Positions 6,766-9,239 of a DNA stretch of 9,239 nt are shown here, in pieces. The first letter of the stretch is position 1, and every line of letters begins with the position of its first letter. A model generated the notes under the pieces. The model searched no databases. It saw only the letters and a program-made list of their open reading frames with translations, and was not told the DNA's origin. The DNA lies in contig DEIJ01000128.1 of NCBI GenBank assembly GCA_002352365.1, positions 1 through 9,239 on the forward strand, given 5' to 3'. The translations under genes were made by a program, and so were the position numbers. Source of the stretch: Dehalococcoidia bacterium UBA2777 (lineage in GTDB: Bacteria > Chloroflexota > Dehalococcoidia > UBA2247 > UBA2777).

Positions 6766-8202
6766 ATGACTAGGAAAATCGTGATCGAGCCAGTTAGCCG
6801 GGTTGAAGGGCATGGAAAGGTGACTATCCATCTTGATGATCAAGGGGATGTAATCGACGCTAAGTTTCATGTGACTCAAGTGCGGGGGTTTGAGAAGTTC
6901 TGCGAAGGGCGGATGTTTTGGGAGATGCCAGTCATCACCACAAGGATTTGTGGCATCTGCCCGGTGAGCCATCACTTGGCTTCAGCTAAAGCCTGTGATG
7001 CTATTCTAGGAGTAGAAATACCGCCTACTGCTAAGAAGCTACGCCAGTTAATGCATATGGGGCAATTCATCCAGTCTCATGCACTTCATTTCTTCCATCT
7101 AGCCAGCCCTGATATTTTATTTGGTATGGATGCTGATCCAGCTAAGCGAAATGTGATGGGGATTATTGCTGAACAACCCGAGATTGCCAAGAAGGCAGTA
7201 ATGCTGCGTAGCTTTGGCCAGACAGTTATTGAGAAACTGGGAGGAAAGAAGATACATCCTAATGGTGCTGTCCCTGGAGGAGTAAATGCTGCTCTTTCGC
7301 CCCAAGATCGCGATGAGTTGCTAAAACAGGTGGATTGGGTTATTGCTGGTCTGACGCTTGGCTTGGACATAATCAAAGATTACTATCAAAAGATGGGCGA
7401 GGAGATAGCTAGTTTCGCCAGCTTTGCTTCGGGCTATTTGGGGTTAATAGATGAGAAGGGTAATTTGGAGATTTATGATGGCACACTGAGGCTCAAGGAT
7501 AGCAAGGGATTCATCTTGGAGGAGAAAGTAGATCCCAAAGATTATCTCTCAATTATTGCGGAGAGGGTAGAGGATTGGTCATATCTCAAGTTCCCCTACT
7601 ACAAGAAGATGGGCTACCCGGCGGGTATTTACCGAGTGGGACCACTAGGGCGATTAAATGTTGCTGACGGGATTACTACGCCCCTGGCCAACGAGGAGTT
7701 TAACAAGTTTAGGAAATTGAGCTCCAATGGCATGGTGGAAGGGTCAATGTATTTCCACTATGCCCGGTTGATCGAGGCTCTTTATGCTGCTGAAAAAGCA
7801 AAATCTCTTCTTGAGGACGATAGCATCTGCTCCCAAGAGATACTAACCTCCCCTTCCACTCATTACAATGAACAAGGGGTGGGAGTGTTAGAGGCACCGC
7901 GGGGAACCTTAATCCACCACTACTGGGTTGATAGCAGTGGCAAAATCAGTAAAGTCAACCTGATCGTGGCTACTGGCAATAACAATGCAGCCATGAACCG
8001 AGCAGTTTATCAGGTGGCAAGGAAATACATAAGTAGCGGAAAACTTAGCGAAGGGGTGCTCAATCGAGTTGAAGCTGCCATCCGCTGTTATGATCCCTGC
8101 CTCTCCTGTTCCACTCATGCTCTCGGCCAGATGCCCTTGCTGGTCCAGCTAGTTTCCCCCCAAGGCGAAGTTGTTGACGAGGTTAAGAGAAACCCCCTCT
8201 AA
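6766..8202 (+). CDS. hoxH: [NiFe] hydrogenase large subunit, HoxH type (group 3-like)
   Basis: This is the catalytic subunit for reversible H2 activation in the cytoplasm. Of 478 aa, the N-terminus has the family motif SRVEGHGK (11-18). The L1 nickel motif is RICGICPVSHH (C62, C65) and the L2 motif is DPCLSCSTH (C445, C448), so all four Ni-binding cysteines are present. After H451 a 27-residue tail beginning ALGQMPL remains, the peptide normally cut off by a HoxW/HyaD-type endopeptidase once nickel is inserted; neither that protease nor hyp genes are in the window. GGAGG at 6754-6758 lies seven bases before the ATG. This is the last gene of the operon: its stop is directly followed by a decayed insertion sequence. 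MvhA-type (group 3c) large subunits are related, but no heterodisulfide reductase genes are near, so HoxH is preferred. Confidence 0.94.
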   Translation: MTRKIVIEPVSRVEGHGKVTIHLDDQGDVIDAKFHVTQVRGFEKFCEGRMFWEMPVITTRICGICPVSHHLASAKACDAILGVEIPPTAKKLRQLMHMGQFIQSHALHFFHLASPDILFGMDADPAKRNVMGIIAEQPEIAKKAVMLRSFGQTVIEKLGGKKIHPNGAVPGGVNAALSPQDRDELLKQVDWVIAGLTLGLDIIKDYYQKMGEEIASFASFASGYLGLIDEKGNLEIYDGTLRLKDSKGFILEEKVDPKDYLSIIAERVEDWSYLKFPYYKKMGYPAGIYRVGPLGRLNVADGITTPLANEEFNKFRKLSSNGMVEGSMYFHYARLIEALYAAEKAKSLLEDDSICSQEILTSPSTHYNEQGVGVLEAPRGTLIHHYWVDSSGKISKVNLIVATGNNNAAMNRAVYQVARKYISSGKLSEGVLNRVEAAIRCYDPCLSCSTHALGQMPLLVQLVSPQGEVVDEVKRNPL

Positions 8203-8224
8203 GCCCCGTGTTGGGTCAAAACAG

Positions 8225-8236
8225 ACTGTTGCCGAA
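8225..8236 (+). repeat. Left arm of the inverted repeat flanking the IS remnant
   Basis: ACTGTTGCCGAA here is the reverse complement of TTCGGTAACAGT at 8729-8740 at 11 of 12 positions. A weaker match continues outward if one base is skipped (about 9 of 15). Confidence 0.5.
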
Positions 8237-8254
8237 CAGAGATCGTTGTGTCAG

Positions 8255-8273
8255 AATTCACGGTTAGTGAATT
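8255..8273 (+). repeat. Small perfect hairpin, 7-bp stem and 5-base loop
   Basis: AATTCAC, loop GGTTA, then GTGAATT. The stem is A+T-rich and no T-run follows on either strand, so it does not look like a strong intrinsic terminator for the hydrogenase operon. It lies within the IS remnant. Confidence 0.35.
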
Positions 8274-8728
8274 GCCGCGAGATTTGGATTTATGCTGCAG
8301 GGTGGGGTATTCTGCCAGAGCAACACGGAAGCTGTAGCAATCGTAGCTCACCAGCCGTCGCACCGCTAGCCAGTTCTTCTGCTCCACATGAGGGCTATCG
8401 TTCTTCTTGTAGGAGCGAGAGCGGGTGAAGGTAATTCCCTCCCGCCGGCGGCAGAGCCGCAACAGCCTGTCGATAGTAGACGGGCTTATTCGGCACAGCT
8501 GAGCTTCGATGGCCACAGCGGCATCATATTGCCCAGGATGCCTATGCCTCTTGTTCGTCCTGGGCTGATTTCCTCGACCCAGTAGCTGGATTGCTGCCTT
8601 GCGGTGGCAGTCTATGACCTTGGGGAACTCGTCCAAAATCTTCCCCTTTTCCCTCTTTGATGCTCAGAGATATTGCCCTCGTACTGTCCCTCTTCGAGTA
8701 ATACCGCTTTTGAGGCAACGATACCACT

Positions 8729-8740
8729 TTCGGTAACAGT
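8729..8740 (+). repeat. Right arm of the inverted repeat flanking the IS remnant
   Basis: TTCGGTAACAGT pairs with the arm at 8225-8236 with one mismatch. It lies just upstream of the transposase start region on the - strand, where the right end of such an element would be expected. Confidence 0.5.
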
Positions 8741-8753
8741 TATTATGAGACGA

Positions 8754-8783
8754 TTCGCACTCAGGAGGTTTGCAAGGTATAAT
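8754..8783 (+). promoter_or_regulatory. Possible sigma-70 promoter of the crotonase pseudogene
   Basis: A perfect TATAAT at 8778-8783 lies 18 bases after TTCGCA (8754-8759, four of six matches to the -35 consensus). A start near 8790 would leave a very short leader before AAGGAG (8793-8798). It is probably a relic of the promoter of the broken gene downstream. Confidence 0.35.
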
Positions 8784-8807
8784 TTTAAACCTAAGGAGAT
8801 GATCAAC

Positions 8808-9023
8808 ATGGGATGGACAGCATGGCGAAAAGTGCCAAAATTTGACTTTGCTGATATTATCTATGAAAAGTAGTACCACTGAGAGATCGGTGGCGGAGAT
8901 GCCAGGATAGCCTTCAATAGGCTAGAGGTACTTAATGCTTTTGCCGGTCACACAGTTGAGGAGATGGGGAAGCCATTTAAAGATGCTATGGTTGACCCAT
9001 CGCCTGGGGTGCTGGAAGCCTAG
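8808..9023 (+). pseudogene. MenB/BadI-like crotonase-superfamily (enoyl-CoA hydratase/isomerase type) pseudogene, truncated
   Basis: Reading straight through from ATG 8808 (AAGGAG at 8793-8798, nine bases upstream) gives FDFADIIYEK, stop, YH, stop, EIGGGDARIAFNR, then VLNAFAGHTVEEM, and a final stop at 9021-9023. This strongly resembles the N-terminal 70 or so residues of dihydroxynaphthoyl-CoA synthase-like and alicyclic ring-hydrolase crotonases, where the segment reads like DIIYEKKYHEE..GGGVARITINRPE..NAFTGHTVEEM. TAG at 8871-8873 stands where a Lys codon (AAG) is expected and TGA at 8880-8882 where Glu is likely. The rest of the protein (normally about 260-300 aa), including the oxyanion-hole and catalytic region, is absent. 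Frame and family match hold on both sides of the stops, so this is recent decay of a real gene. Confidence 0.8.
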
Positions 9024-9166
9024 AGAGTGAAAAACTGCCCCTAAAGAAACGAGCTAAATATATGCTATAATTTGGTGATTTGGCACCTTGGCCACTGCAC
9101 TTGAAAAAGAGATGCTTTTGGGGTTTTTAAAATTTGGTTTGCTCTTTAGGAGCAGAAGGAGGAAAG
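9024..9166 (+). other. Intergenic region upstream of the second crotonase gene
   Basis: This A+T-rich stretch holds the extended -10 promoter at 9063-9071 and the ribosome binding site AAGGAGG at 9156-9162. The leader would be about 90 bases. A weak five-bp stem (AAAAG...CTTTT, about 9104-9118) precedes a short T-run; I do not call it a terminator. Confidence 0.4.
9063..9071 (+). promoter_or_regulatory. Extended -10 promoter for the downstream crotonase gene
   Basis: TGCTATAAT is a perfect extended -10 (TGn plus TATAAT). No good -35 is present at 17 bases upstream, which is common for extended -10 promoters. Transcription would start near 9078 and lead into the gene at 9167. Confidence 0.5.
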
Positions 9167-9239
9167 ATGAAATTTGGACAAGTTTCCTACGAGAAGAAGG
9201 AAGGCATTGTGATCCTGACCCTTGACAACGAGGCCCAGC
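9167..9239 (+). CDS. Enoyl-CoA hydratase/isomerase (crotonase superfamily), 3'-partial
   Basis: The first 24 residues (MKFGQVSYEKKEGIVILTLD, then NEAQ) match the usual crotonase N-terminus: a short strand, a basic turn, then a GIVILTL strand leading to the position of the conserved NRPE-type motif, here DNEAQ. AAGGAGG at 9156-9162, four bases before the ATG, makes this start convincing. The gene is cut by the window end, so the oxyanion-hole and catalytic residues cannot be seen and the substrate is unknown. It would act on acyl-CoA thioesters in the cytoplasm. It lies 143 bases after a decayed crotonase gene but has its own promoter, separate from the hydrogenase operon. Confidence 0.75.
   Translation, partial: MKFGQVSYEKKEGIVILTLDNEAQ

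Larger units (their letters stand above)
8199..8663 (-). pseudogene. Remnant of a rve/DDE-type transposase, internally deleted
   Basis: The - strand frame resembles the integrase-core transposases with an N-terminal HRK(Y)AIRLL motif. Read from 8663 downward it gives ASKREKGKILDEF, then CHRKAAIQLLGRG and YDAAV. It then jumps (about 8505-8516) to RISPSTIDRLL, and jumps again (about 8440-8455) to EGITFTRSRSYKKND and HVEQKNW, which holds the last acidic residue of the DDE triad. The stretch between the last two parts, normally carrying the first two catalytic aspartates, is gone. A TGA at 8664-8666 interrupts the family match just upstream (QYL-stop-ASKR). Recognisable similarity fades below about 8316, although the frame stays open to 8199, where its stop overlaps the end of the hydrogenase gene. 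The protein cannot be active. The exact IS family name is not assigned. Confidence 0.8.
8225..8740. mobile_element. Decayed insertion sequence, about 0.5 kb
   Basis: The transposase remnant is flanked by an imperfect 12-base inverted repeat (8225-8236 and 8729-8740), which may mark the element's ends or subterminal sites. Full-length elements of this kind are normally well over 1 kb, so most of the middle has been deleted. I saw no clear target-site duplication, so the true outer limits are uncertain; the left end may reach almost to the hydrogenase stop codon. Confidence 0.55.

Noticed and set aside
8255..8273. Hairpin as the transcription terminator of the hydrogenase operon
   Set aside because: The stem is short and A+T-rich, with no following U-run. 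A terminator for this operon is not evident in the sequence.
8673..8873. Small + strand open frame of 66 codons leading into the crotonase fragment
   Set aside because: Its first 45 or so codons cross the IS end and promoter region and match nothing. Only the part from 8808 resembles a protein, and that is the pseudogene N-terminus.
8871..8882. TAG and TGA in the crotonase pseudogene read as pyrrolysine or selenocysteine
   Set aside because: Crotonases have no known recoded residue here, the stops are three codons apart at ordinary Lys and Glu positions, and the protein is also truncated. Decay is simpler.

Overview
The window (about 9.2 kb, roughly half G+C) looks like a piece of an anaerobic bacterial genome. 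It has three regions: a tight five-gene operon on the + strand (1-8202), a decayed stretch of about 960 bases (8203-9166), and the start of a new gene (from 9167). No gene fixes the lineage. The cysteine-type formate dehydrogenase, the [NiFe] hydrogenase of the Hox type and the crotonase-family genes suit a strictly anaerobic fermentative, syntrophic or acetogenic bacterium. A Chloroflexota/Dehalococcoidia-like or deltaproteobacterial-like host is possible, but that is a guess.

The operon encodes what looks like one soluble complex joining a formate dehydrogenase to a [NiFe] hydrogenase through a diaphorase module. In order: a NuoF/HoxF/HydB-type flavoprotein (1-1572, 5' end outside the window); a formate dehydrogenase alpha subunit with a NuoG-like iron-sulfur N-terminus (1585-4257); a second, shorter NuoG-like subunit whose molybdopterin domain lacks the catalytic residues and is cut short (4273-6186); a HoxY-type hydrogenase small subunit (6202-6738); and a HoxH-type large subunit (6766-8202). 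Gaps between genes are 12 to 27 bases and each gene has a purine-rich ribosome binding site. The inferred job is electron exchange among formate/CO2, NAD(P)(H) and H2, possibly also ferredoxin: a formate-hydrogenlyase-like or bifurcating assembly that uses a [NiFe] enzyme where better-known soluble complexes use an [FeFe] one.

The oddest gene is the flavoprotein. After its normal N3-type [4Fe-4S] domain it carries the first two cysteines of a broken ferredoxin domain, a stub resembling the N-terminus of NuoF, and a second complete N3-type domain in exact 151-codon register with the first. It looks like a fusion of two NuoF-type genes with the middle of the second removed.

Downstream, 8203-9166 holds no intact gene. 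On the - strand lies a rve/DDE-type transposase remnant with two internal deletions and an in-frame stop, flanked by a 12-base imperfect inverted repeat. After it, on the + strand, comes a MenB/BadI-like crotonase pseudogene with two in-frame stops and a lost C-terminus. An extended -10 promoter then precedes a second, apparently intact crotonase-family gene that runs off the window at 9239.
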